Assembly: GCA_018064545.1 (NCBI GenBank)
Contig: JAGHUY010000205.1
Span: 1 to 6,902, forward strand
Length of the DNA: 6,902 bases
DNA from: Candidatus Apopatosoma intestinale
GTDB taxonomy: Bacteria > Bacillota > Clostridia > Oscillospirales > CAG-272
Direction of reading: 5' to 3'
Shown: positions 1 through 6,029 of the stretch, piece after piece
Position numbering within the stretch: position 1 is the first letter of the stretch
How the letters are laid out: each line of letters begins with the position of its first letter
Made by a program: the position numbers and the translations under genes
Notes under the pieces: model-generated
Told to the model about the DNA's origin: nothing
The model's input: only the letters and a program-made list of their open reading frames with translations
The model's database searches: none

Positions 1-1
1 C

Positions 2-46
2 GCCATTTTATCCTTTTTGTTGGTCGTGCGGGGGAAAAATCCCTAA
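2..46 (+). CDS. possible C-terminal end of a plus-strand gene entering from the left
   Basis: Reading from base 2, 14 codons are open from the window edge to a TAA at 44-46 and give AILSFLLVVRGKNP. This is a hydrophobic run ending in a short basic tail, as at the end of a membrane protein. A hairpin with a U-run begins four bases after the stop, which is where a gene's terminator would be expected. The other two plus frames also have stops nearby (85-87 and 60-62), so the frame choice rests only on fit to the terminator. Function cannot be judged from this fragment. Confidence 0.28.
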   Translation, partial: AILSFLLVVRGKNP

Positions 47-49
47 GTT

Positions 50-75
50 GCCCGCCCGTTGAGGGTGGCTTTTTT
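50..75 (+). terminator. intrinsic terminator, plus strand
   Basis: GCC (50-52) pairs with GGC (67-69), G54 with U66, and CCC (55-57) with GGG (63-65). C53 is bulged and the loop is GTTGA. Six T follow at 70-75. Read on the minus strand, the hairpin is not followed by a T-run, so it mainly serves rightward transcription coming from the left edge. It sits two bases from the stop of the convergent rhamnosidase gene. Confidence 0.6.
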
Positions 76-76
76 A

Positions 77-2137
77 TCAAATCATAAAGTTTCTTGCGGC
101 AATCAGTTTTCCTTTTTCTTCGTCTTTCCATACGATCCGGCCGACTTCCGGTATATGAGGGAGAATATCCTCGACAAGCACGGGAATCGGACCGCTGGCC
201 CACGGATGGCAAAGACTGGTGTTCTGCTTCTGATCTTTTCCCCATGCCTCAAAACAGGTTGTCGCGCCCTCGCGTACCATATTGTACCAGGAATGCTCGC
301 TTTCATTCACGATCAACGAGTAGGCGTCCTCGTAATGCCCGATGCGGCAAAGGGCTTTTAACACGAAGTAGGCAAAATAAACGCCGCAGCACAGCCCTTT
401 TTCCATAATGAAATCCCGGGCTTTTTGCGCGTTTTCGGGGCGTGAAAAACCGTAATAGAGGGGAAGTACGTTGGAATGGAGGGAGGAGTGATCGGTTTTG
501 GAACTGTCTGTATATAATCCTGTCTCCGGATCGAGAAATTCACGATCAAAAGCCGAAATTAGAGCCGTAGAGCGGTTTTCATGAGGAATCCCCAAAATAC
601 TCCGTATTTGTTCCGTCTGTATGACGGCACCGATATAAAAAGCGTTGACGACGTTGTGCGCGCCGCTGTCCGGCTTGACGGGCTTGTCAAGCGGGAAATC
701 GTATCCGTCTCGCAATCCGACCGGCCAATCCACCAGGTTCCATTTGTCCGTTACGGCTTCCAAAAGACCGTCCGGACGTGCGTAGCGGGAAAAATGATCC
801 AGGATCGCTTCACACGTTTTCAGATTCTCGCCGAGAACGGTTTTGTCGCCGGTATAGCCATAGTGGCGCAGGGCCAAAATCGGGAATTGGAGCGAATAAT
901 CGGCGATCTCCTGCATAAACGATCCGGGTGTGACCGCCATCAGACCGGGGCAGATAAACGCCGATTGGCGTTGGTTTTCGACGGCTTTTTCAAAAAGAGA
1001 CAAGTCTCCGGTCAATAGGATCTGCGACGCGCTCGATACTGTCAGATCGCCGGCATACTGTCCTTTTTCCCGCGACGGGCAATCTACGTAGACTTCCTGT
1101 GCACCGTATTTGATCCCGTTTTTGCAAATGTTCCAGACGGCGGTGAGCTTTTCCGAATCGGTTTCGAGTTTGCAGAAATCGTCGTCGAACGGATAATGGC
1201 GCACGCGCGCGGTGACGTTTCGGATCATGACACCGGGTTCCGGCACGAGCGTCACGTAACGAAACGCTTTGTATTCATACTGCTCCAACCGATTTTCTCC
1301 GTCGGCGAGCGTCCACGCTTCGTCGTAGACACAGTTGCACCGCATCCGATACCGCACCCGCACGTCGGAATCGTCCGTCTCTTCTCCGCACAGAATGCGG
1401 ACGGTCTGTCCGCTTTTTCCTTCGGCAGTCAGCGTCAACGTTCCGACGATTTCCGTCCCGAAGTCCATGAACAGTGCACCGTTTGCCAATGTTTCTTTGT
1501 GAAGCGGCTCTTTAGAATATACTTGAAGCGGGTGGACGGGTTTCTCAGAGAAGATATGATCAGTCTGCTTACAGACAGCTTTTTCCGTGAGCTTCGGAGC
1601 TATGCGGCTATCGTAATTCTCGACAAAACAGGTATCGTATCCAACGGTATGGGAGGGCAGATAGGCGCGTAGAACAGCACAGTCCCACGTTTCGTCGGTT
1701 TTTTCGATTGGCTTTCCGTCTGCCGTGATTTCCGCGATCAAACCGATCCGCCGGTCGCCGCTGTTATAGGCGCGGTTGATCAGTCCCTGATAATAGACTT
1801 CGGCTTCGACGGTGTTTTCACCCGTGTGGACGAATTTGGTTATGTCGTACTCGTTCCAGTAATAGCAGAACGGATAGCCTTGCGCCGGTCCTTGTCCGAC
1901 GTATTCGCCGTTGATCTTCAGCCGATAATAGTCGTCGGCGCTAATGCGGATGCCGTATTTTTCCGCCTTTTGAGAAGTGACAAACGATTTGCGGAACAGA
2001 ATGTGGAGATGTCGCAGTTCCTCCGGCAATTCTACCGTCTGATTGTCGAGCTCCTTATGATAGACGTTGATCGGGGAAAGCACCGCATACGCGCGGGGAC
2101 AGATCCATTGGCCTTTGGAAAAAACGCTTCTTGTCAT
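77..2137 (-). CDS. alpha-L-rhamnosidase-like glycoside hydrolase (GH78 type)
   Basis: Predicted to release terminal alpha-L-rhamnose from plant glycosides or rhamnose-containing polysaccharides. The 686-residue protein follows the GH78 layout. It has an N-terminal jelly-roll carbohydrate-binding part (about 45-125, with ISADDYYRLKINGEYVGQGP), then a beta-sandwich (about 200-315), an (alpha/alpha)6 barrel (about 320-640) and a short C-terminal beta domain. The family signature appears as DCPSREKGQYAGD at 352-364. Glu357 is the likely general acid, and Glu630 in GATTCFEAWG is the likely base. KWNLVDWP (465-472) and HPWASGP (644-650) are also typical. No signal peptide is seen, so it should act on imported glycosides in the cytoplasm. 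The start is the ATG at 2137, with AGGAG six bases upstream. An in-frame ATG at 2161 lies inside the predicted -10 box and cannot be used from that promoter. The precise substrate is unknown, and other rhamnosidase-like hydrolases share this fold. Confidence 0.88.
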   Translation of the reverse strand: MTRSVFSKGQWICPRAYAVLSPINVYHKELDNQTVELPEELRHLHILFRKSFVTSQKAEKYGIRISADDYYRLKINGEYVGQGPAQGYPFCYYWNEYDITKFVHTGENTVEAEVYYQGLINRAYNSGDRRIGLIAEITADGKPIEKTDETWDCAVLRAYLPSHTVGYDTCFVENYDSRIAPKLTEKAVCKQTDHIFSEKPVHPLQVYSKEPLHKETLANGALFMDFGTEIVGTLTLTAEGKSGQTVRILCGEETDDSDVRVRYRMRCNCVYDEAWTLADGENRLEQYEYKAFRYVTLVPEPGVMIRNVTARVRHYPFDDDFCKLETDSEKLTAVWNICKNGIKYGAQEVYVDCPSREKGQYAGDLTVSSASQILLTGDLSLFEKAVENQRQSAFICPGLMAVTPGSFMQEIADYSLQFPILALRHYGYTGDKTVLGENLKTCEAILDHFSRYARPDGLLEAVTDKWNLVDWPVGLRDGYDFPLDKPVKPDSGAHNVVNAFYIGAVIQTEQIRSILGIPHENRSTALISAFDREFLDPETGLYTDSSKTDHSSLHSNVLPLYYGFSRPENAQKARDFIMEKGLCCGVYFAYFVLKALCRIGHYEDAYSLIVNESEHSWYNMVREGATTCFEAWGKDQKQNTSLCHPWASGPIPVLVEDILPHIPEVGRIVWKDEEKGKLIAARNFMI

Positions 2138-2159
2138 CTTTCTCTCCTGCTTTTTTCTC

Positions 2160-2188
2160 ATTATACTTCATTTTCCTTTTTATTGCAA
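2160..2188 (-). promoter_or_regulatory. predicted sigma-A promoter of the rhamnosidase gene
   Basis: On the minus strand, TTGCAA (2188-2183) is followed after 17 bases by a consensus TATAAT (2165-2160). Transcription would start near 2153, giving a short leader that contains the AGGAG site of the ATG at 2137. The -35 hexamer lies in the middle of an 18-bp palindrome. Confidence 0.7.
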
Positions 2189-2194
2189 TAAAAA
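2177..2194. promoter_or_regulatory. 18-bp perfect palindrome over the -35 box, candidate operator
   Basis: The sequence TTTTTATTGCAATAAAAA is identical to its own reverse complement, with its centre between 2185 and 2186. It covers the whole -35 hexamer of the rhamnosidase promoter, so a dimeric regulator bound here would block RNA polymerase. No regulator gene of a sugar-responsive family is present in the window. An AT-rich palindrome can arise by chance, so the role is inferred. Confidence 0.4.
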
Positions 2195-2315
2195 CGGGGT
2201 TGTACCAAAACTATTTTCATGCCATTTTTCTTGTAAAAGATGCACAAAAAATTTCGGGAGGCGTTTTTGCCTCCCGATTTTTGTGCATTATGCGAATTTT
2301 GCTACAACCCCGTTT
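2192..2315. repeat. long nested inverted repeat between transporter and rhamnosidase genes
   Basis: The outer arms AAACGGGGTTGTA (2192-2204) and TACAACCCCGTTT (2303-2315) are perfect complements. After one mismatch they continue with CAAAA/TTTTG. They enclose the terminator hairpin, whose arms also begin with an ATGCACAAAAA/TTTTTGTGCAT pair. Both halves thus carry the same order of blocks in mirror image, separated by an unpaired stretch that differs in length (about 2211-2238 against 2289-2297). It may be a folded RNA 3' end, a small mobile or MITE-like element, or a degenerate palindromic repeat. Confidence 0.6.
2241..2287 (-). terminator. strong intrinsic terminator of the NSS transporter gene
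   Basis: The core arms at 2254-2262 and 2269-2277 pair over 9 bp (TCGGGAGGC with GCCTCCCGA) around a six-base loop. An outer 10-bp A/T-rich arm pairs 2241-2250 with 2278-2287. On the minus strand the core is followed by AAATTTTTTG. It lies 43 bases after the transporter stop and separates that unit from the rhamnosidase promoter. The plus strand also has a U-run, so it could stop transcription in both directions. Confidence 0.88.
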
Positions 2316-2329
2316 AATATTTCTTTATG

Positions 2330-3685
2330 TTACCATCTGTAAATCACGAGACCGTACACCCAAAGAGCAAATACGAGGATCGGAACGACGATGGTGAAAA
2401 ATGGTTTCATCCAGGTTTTGACCTTGATGCCTTTTCCGGCGTTTGCCTCTTTCACAAATTCATCCCACCCCCAGCCGAATTTGCCGGAAGCAATGAAAGC
2501 AAGCATGGCAACGGAACCGAGAGGCTGAATGAGTGTTTCGACAATAGAACTCCACAGATCGAGGAATCCGAGTCCGGGACCGTCCTGCGCGGCAGAATAG
2601 AAACCAGAAAGTACGCTACCTTCCAGAGCCATCGGCAGGCAGAGAACAGCCATTGCGATACCGAGGATGAGACAGCCTTTCTTTCTCGACCAGCCGGTGA
2701 GGTCTCTGACCATGGCCAAAATGTTTTCAAATACGGCAAGGACGGTGGACATAGCGGCGAAAATCATAAAGAGGAAGAAGAGAGAACCCCAAATACGGCC
2801 GCCGGGCATATTGTCAAAAACGGTGACCATGGTAGTAAAGAGAAGCGGGGGGCCGGCGTCAACGGGGATATCGTAAGTAAAGCAGGCAGGGAAGATGATA
2901 AAGCCTGCCATCAAAGCAACGAAGGTATCCAGAGAGATGACGCTTACACTCTCGCCGACAAGAGAACGGTCTTTTCCGATATAACTGCCGAAGATTGCCA
3001 TGGACCCCATACCGAGGCTCAGACTGAAAAATGCCTGTTTTACAGCGGCGATGATCACATTACCGTTGATCTTGGAAAAATCGGGTTTGAGATAGAAGGC
3101 AACGCCTTCTTTGGCTCCGGACATCGTGCAGGAGCGGATGGCAAGAACGATCATCAGAGCGAAAAGGGCGAGCATGATATACTTCGTGACCTTTTCGAGG
3201 CCCTTTTGCATATTGAAGGAGAGAACCACGAAACCGATGACTACAACGATGAGCATACAAATGACGTTCATCGACGTGTTGGAAATGGTGGCACCGAATT
3301 CAAGAACTTCTATATCTCCCGTAATGAATTTGAAGAGATAATAGAAGAAATAGCCGGCGATGGTCGTATAGAACAGCATCAGCGCACAGTTACCGATCAG
3401 AGAGAGATAACCGAAGAATCCCCATTTCTTCTTACCTTGTTTGGCAAGAGACTGATACATGAATACAGGGCTCTTCTGTGCGGCACGGCCGATGGCAAAT
3501 TCCGCCGTCATGACGGGCAGGCCGATCACAATGAGGGCAATGATATAGCAGAGTAAGAATGCGCCGCCGCCGTTATTGCCCACACGCCAGGGGAAAGTCC
3601 AGACGTTTCCAAGTCCTATGGCGCATCCGGCGCTGAGCAGGATGAAGCCGAGACGGCTGGAAAGCCTTTCGCGTTTTTCTTCCAT
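2330..3685 (-). CDS. sodium-dependent amino-acid transporter, NSS (LeuT/MhsT-like) family
   Basis: An inner-membrane symporter predicted to take up an amino acid with sodium. The 451-residue protein has about 11 hydrophobic segments (roughly 11-34, 41-65, 88-121, 140-158, 168-185, 210-232, 247-270, 297-325, 336-350, 373-400, 427-449), as in the shorter bacterial NSS branch. The TM1 signature RLGFILLSAGCAIGLGNVW (11-29) ends at the FPWRVGNNGGGAF motif. The unwound TM6 motif FFSLSLGMG is at 219-227, and AAMST at 310-314 matches the Na2-site region of TM8. Cys21 stands where LeuT has Asn21, and Asp253 lies where SERT has a TM7 sodium-binding Asn. The start is the ATG at 3685, with GGAGG five bases before it; an upstream in-frame extension to 3832 would run through the riboswitch. 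The gene is controlled by a T-box leader whose specifier reads UUC, so phenylalanine or a related aromatic/hydrophobic amino acid is the likely cargo. That substrate is inferred. Confidence 0.95.
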   Translation of the reverse strand: MEEKRERLSSRLGFILLSAGCAIGLGNVWTFPWRVGNNGGGAFLLCYIIALIVIGLPVMTAEFAIGRAAQKSPVFMYQSLAKQGKKKWGFFGYLSLIGNCALMLFYTTIAGYFFYYLFKFITGDIEVLEFGATISNTSMNVICMLIVVVIGFVVLSFNMQKGLEKVTKYIMLALFALMIVLAIRSCTMSGAKEGVAFYLKPDFSKINGNVIIAAVKQAFFSLSLGMGSMAIFGSYIGKDRSLVGESVSVISLDTFVALMAGFIIFPACFTYDIPVDAGPPLLFTTMVTVFDNMPGGRIWGSLFFLFMIFAAMSTVLAVFENILAMVRDLTGWSRKKGCLILGIAMAVLCLPMALEGSVLSGFYSAAQDGPGLGFLDLWSSIVETLIQPLGSVAMLAFIASGKFGWGWDEFVKEANAGKGIKVKTWMKPFFTIVVPILVFALWVYGLVIYRW

Positions 3686-3697
3686 AATAACCTCCGT

Positions 3698-3737
3698 AAA
3701 AAAATAACCCTCTGTTCCCGGAAACAGGAACAGAGGG
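3698..3737 (-). terminator. T-box-controlled intrinsic terminator
   Basis: CCCTCTGTTCC pairs with GGAACAGAGGG over 11 bp with an 8-base loop (3708-3737) and is followed on the minus strand by TTATTTTTTT. The CCCTCTG of the 5' arm is also the 3' side of the antiterminator, so the two structures exclude each other. It ends just before the GGAGG of the transporter gene, so termination prevents expression altogether. Confidence 0.93.
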
Positions 3738-3985
3738 CGAATAGTCTTCGCGGTACCACCTCTGGTTTGCCCGCATTTGCAAAACGAGCCTTTCCATGTG
3801 CCGACACACATGATGCGCGTTATCGGGCGCACCCGGCTGTCCCTACTGGAATCCGTTCAGGAAGCTGCTCGGGAAGGAATTCGTTTCCGCTCGCCTGCAT
3901 CCTCGCACCAACCGGATGCTCTCTGAAAGGCGATCATGAAATTACTGGTTTCCGTCGTCGCATTGAAAAAATCGTTTTATATGGA
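3698..3985 (-). promoter_or_regulatory. T-box riboswitch leader, specifier read as UUC (Phe)
   Basis: This leader senses uncharged tRNA and lets transcription continue into the transporter gene. In Stem I, TCGCC (3933-3929) pairs with GGCGA (3895-3891) and GCATCC (3919-3914) with GGATGC (3902-3897). These flank the AG-rich bulge CAGAGA and the distal loop GGTTGGTGCGA. The 5' side of the specifier loop carries AGTA (3946-3943). The 3' side reads GAA-UUC-C, placing UUC (Phe) at 3879-3877. A small hairpin follows (3812-3795). The T-box sequence AGGTGGTACCGCG is at 3761-3749. The antiterminator pairs CAGAGG with CCTCTG and GCGAA with TTCGC around the UGGUACC bulge. UGGU complements an ACCA tRNA end, as in tRNA-Phe; bacterial tRNA-Ser usually ends GCCA, which argues against the alternative UCC (Ser) reading. 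Confidence 0.95.
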
Positions 3986-3993
3986 ATGATAAA

Positions 3994-4022
3994 ACTTTAA
4001 CATATTTGTCGTAAAAAGTCAA
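3994..4022 (-). promoter_or_regulatory. predicted promoter of the T-box/transporter unit
   Basis: On the minus strand TTGACT (4022-4017) is followed by a 17-base spacer and TAAAGT (3999-3994). An overlapping alternative is TTTACG with an 18-base spacer to TATCAT (3991-3986), which has the better -10. Either would start transcription about 3978-3988, just before Stem I of the leader. The rest of the gap up to 4130 is AT-rich and holds no clear gene or strong terminator. Confidence 0.6.
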
Positions 4023-4130
4023 GAACTTTTGAAAAAGAACGTTGAATTTTTTCATAAAAAAGAAAAAGACAGAAATTCTTTTGGAAACGGAACTATCTGC
4101 TGTCAAAAAGCCAAAAGCGATCCGTTCCCG

Positions 4131-4874
4131 TTATTCTTCCAGCAAATAATGGAGGATCCTTTCCGGGTCGTTCAAAAAATCTTTCGTGATTTTATAGTGT
4201 TCCGTATCACGATAATTGACCGCATTAACTCCATTTTCCGACAATTCCAAAATTCCGCCGTCCGGAAAAGACATCAGAATAGGGGAGTTAGTAGAGATGA
4301 TCAACTGGGAGTTCTTTTGCACAAGGCGGTTGATCTCGACCATAAGCGACAGGATCCGCATCGGCGAAAGAGCGGCTTCCGGCTCGTCCAATATGTACAG
4401 ACCATTCCCCGAAAATCGATTATGCACGATGGCGAGAAAACTCTCCCCGTGTGACTGCTCGTGCAGAGAGACACCGCCGTAGGATTCGATGACAGGCGGA
4501 CTGAAAGAGGGAGCACCGTCCATATCGTCAATATTCGTCGCCACGTTGTACAGGCTTTCAGCTCGCAGAAAAAAGCCGTCGCTCGCAAAGGAACGCCGTG
4601 AAAGTGTGATGTGCCGATACAGTTCGGAATGGGTGTCGTTGGTGGAAAAACGGAAATTTTTCGTTCCGCCCTCCGCGTTGAACCCGTACGCTATAGCAAT
4701 CGCTTCCAGCAACGTGGATTTTCCCGTCCCGTTTTCTCCGACCAAAAAGGTGACCGGCCTGTCGAACGAAATGCTGTTTTCGGCAAGATATCGGATGACG
4801 GGAAGATCGTTCAGATAGGAGTTTACGTCCAATTCGTTATCGAACGAAACGGCTCTGATGTATTGCGGGTTCAC
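4131..4874 (-). CDS. compact ABC-type/AAA ATPase, COG3910-like
   Basis: A soluble ATPase of 247 residues, similar in layout to stand-alone predicted ATPases of the COG3910/AAA_21 type, which have no membrane domain. Visible motifs are Walker A GENGTGKST at 46-54, an ABC-signature-like SHGES at 141-145, and Walker B LYILDEPEAALSP at 159-171, which supplies the catalytic Glu. At 194-198 the motif reads STNSP, whereas related ATPases usually have T/S-H-S-P, so the switch His is replaced by Asn (codon AAC). No coiled coil is long enough to resemble Rad50/SMC. The start is the GTG at 4874, preceded by AGGAG at seven bases. A longer TTG start at 4904 has no good site and would place that ribosome binding site inside the gene. 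It lies 35 bases behind the phosphoesterase gene and has no promoter between, so the two are probably co-transcribed. The cellular role is unknown. Confidence 0.85.
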   Translation of the reverse strand: MNPQYIRAVSFDNELDVNSYLNDLPVIRYLAENSISFDRPVTFLVGENGTGKSTLLEAIAIAYGFNAEGGTKNFRFSTNDTHSELYRHITLSRRSFASDGFFLRAESLYNVATNIDDMDGAPSFSPPVIESYGGVSLHEQSHGESFLAIVHNRFSGNGLYILDEPEAALSPMRILSLMVEINRLVQKNSQLIISTNSPILMSFPDGGILELSENGVNAVNYRDTEHYKITKDFLNDPERILHYLLEE

Positions 4875-4909
4875 TTTTCTTCTCCTTTCATTCAAAAAAT
4901 CCAATTACT

Positions 4910-5842
4910 TTATTTCAAAAAAGACGGATATTTCCGCGCGGACGGAAAATAGCATTCGGTAAAGCACCGGTGGTCGTGATCACGGAAAAAGAGCCCCATG
5001 CTGTTATCTTCATAGACGTGCAGAAAAACGCTCCGGCAAACGTAGCCTCGGATATTCTCAAAACTGGAAACGTCGATCTGCGGAATATCGTGCCAGTCCA
5101 CGCCGGAAATGCGACGATAGGCATTTTCTTTTGCCCATTTATAGTCTCCGATGTGCGCGTGTCCGTAGAGATGGAGTACCACGTTATCGGGAAGCGGGAG
5201 CAGCTTTTCCAATAAAGCGGAGGGACGGTTACCGCCCGGATACGGGTAATGAGATGCTGTGATAACGGGGCCTTTTTCAGCTTCGATTTCGGCTTTTAGC
5301 CGAGCGATCCTATCTTCCAACGGATACTTTTCGAAAGGATCGGGCAAGTTTTGATGAAAGACTCGCCAGCTTTGATCTTCGGCAACGTGATCGCCGAGAA
5401 AAAAGACGGTCAAGTCTCCGTATGTCTGCTTAAAAAACCAGTCGCTGCAATGCTCTGTGGTCGTCCATCCCGGATGCTTCTTGACCGTTTCCCAAAACGG
5501 AAGCGTCGGCGGTATATCGGTTTCCTTTATACTGTTCGTATATTCCATATCGTGGTTTCCCATCACAAAGCAGAGCGGGATCCCTATTTCGGAGAAGGCT
5601 TTTTCTTGCATGACTGACATTTTGCTCAGATGATCCAAGTCTTTGCCCTCTACCGCGTCGCCGAGATACCACATCACGTCTGCGGAAAGACCGGATTCGA
5701 TAAAGTCGCTTGTACAAATTTTCAGACAGCTTTCCGCATTTTTCGGATCGCGTTGTTGAAGATCGGAAAAGACCCAAGCTTTGAATTTCGCTTTTTTCAG
5801 AGATTCATTGTAGAGAATTTCGTGAATTGTTTTATCGGTCAT
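4910..5842 (-). CDS. calcineurin-like metallophosphoesterase
   Basis: A 310-residue cytoplasmic enzyme of the dinuclear-metal phosphoesterase superfamily. The metal-binding motifs appear in order: D27-L-Q29 (the usual D-x-H with Gln in place of His), G61-D62, the strong GNHD at 96-99, SHYPYP with His198, and GHAH at 227-230. The Gln variant of the first motif occurs in other family members, so activity is still expected. No signal peptide is present. The substrate (cyclic nucleotide, nucleotide, phosphoprotein or nucleic acid) cannot be told from sequence. The start is the ATG at 5842. An in-frame TAA lies three codons upstream and the next Met follows motif I, so this start is safe although no good Shine-Dalgarno sequence is visible. 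It is the first gene of a unit with the downstream ATPase. That pairing recalls SbcD/SbcC and Mre11/Rad50, but the ATPase lacks their coiled coils. Confidence 0.9.
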   Translation of the reverse strand: MTDKTIHEILYNESLKKAKFKAWVFSDLQQRDPKNAESCLKICTSDFIESGLSADVMWYLGDAVEGKDLDHLSKMSVMQEKAFSEIGIPLCFVMGNHDMEYTNSIKETDIPPTLPFWETVKKHPGWTTTEHCSDWFFKQTYGDLTVFFLGDHVAEDQSWRVFHQNLPDPFEKYPLEDRIARLKAEIEAEKGPVITASHYPYPGGNRPSALLEKLLPLPDNVVLHLYGHAHIGDYKWAKENAYRRISGVDWHDIPQIDVSSFENIRGYVCRSVFLHVYEDNSMGLFFRDHDHRCFTECYFPSARKYPSFLK

Positions 5843-5876
5843 AATGGTTTACCAATCTGCAATATCGTTTTTTGTC

Positions 5877-5905
5877 ACTATATCATTTTTGTGTGGAAAA
5901 GTCAA
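5877..5905 (-). promoter_or_regulatory. strong predicted promoter of the phosphoesterase-ATPase unit
   Basis: On the minus strand TTGACT (5905-5900), a 17-base spacer and TATAGT (5882-5877) give five of six matches in each box. The start point would be near 5870, leaving a leader of under 30 bases to the ATG at 5842. Confidence 0.75.
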
Positions 5906-5954
5906 GTTGAACGAGATTTGGCCGGAGGTCGTGCGGCAGAATTCACTCGGCAGG

Positions 5955-5999
5955 CAAGCATAGAAAAAGACACCCGGCGGGTGTCTTTTTCTATGCTTG
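5955..5999 (-). terminator. terminator with a perfect 21-bp stem after the regulator gene
   Basis: The arms 5955-5975 and 5979-5999 are exact complements (CAAGCATAGAAAAAGACACCC on the left; the left arm's complement on the right), separated by a three-base loop GGC. The core GACACCC/GGGTGTC is followed by TTTTTC inside the stem, and the same holds on the other strand, so it can act in both directions. It lies 30 bases past the stop of the regulator gene and insulates the next promoter. Confidence 0.9.
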
Positions 6000-6029
6000 G
6001 CGTAATGGAACAGAAAAGATACAGGACAA

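Noticed and set aside
77..79. The 50-75 hairpin as terminator of the rhamnosidase gene
   Set aside because: On the minus strand the hairpin is followed by AACTTAGGG rather than a U-run; the U-run lies on the plus-strand side.
2327..3556. Long plus-strand open frame (409 codons) opposite the transporter gene
   Set aside because: It is a mirror of the transporter coding strand: highly hydrophilic, rich in His, Glu and Asp, with no domain and no ribosome binding site, while the minus frame is a clear NSS protein.
3686..3832. N-terminal extension of the transporter to an ATG at 3832
   Set aside because: The extra 49 codons lie across the T-box terminator and antiterminator, and the real start at 3685 has GGAGG and the family's normal N-terminus.
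3749..3985. T-box read as serine-specific (UCC)
   Set aside because: It requires shifting the specifier by one base and conflicts with the UGGU bulge, which fits an ACCA tRNA end rather than the usual GCCA of tRNA-Ser.
4022..4130. Possible terminator after the ATPase gene
   Set aside because: Only a weak pairing (GGAACGGA with TCCGTTTCC around a loop of about 30 bases) is visible, with no directly following U-run, so it was not called.
4875..4904. TTG start of the ATPase at 4904
   Set aside because: The GTG at 4874 has an AGGAG at the right distance, and the extra codons would themselves encode that ribosome binding site.
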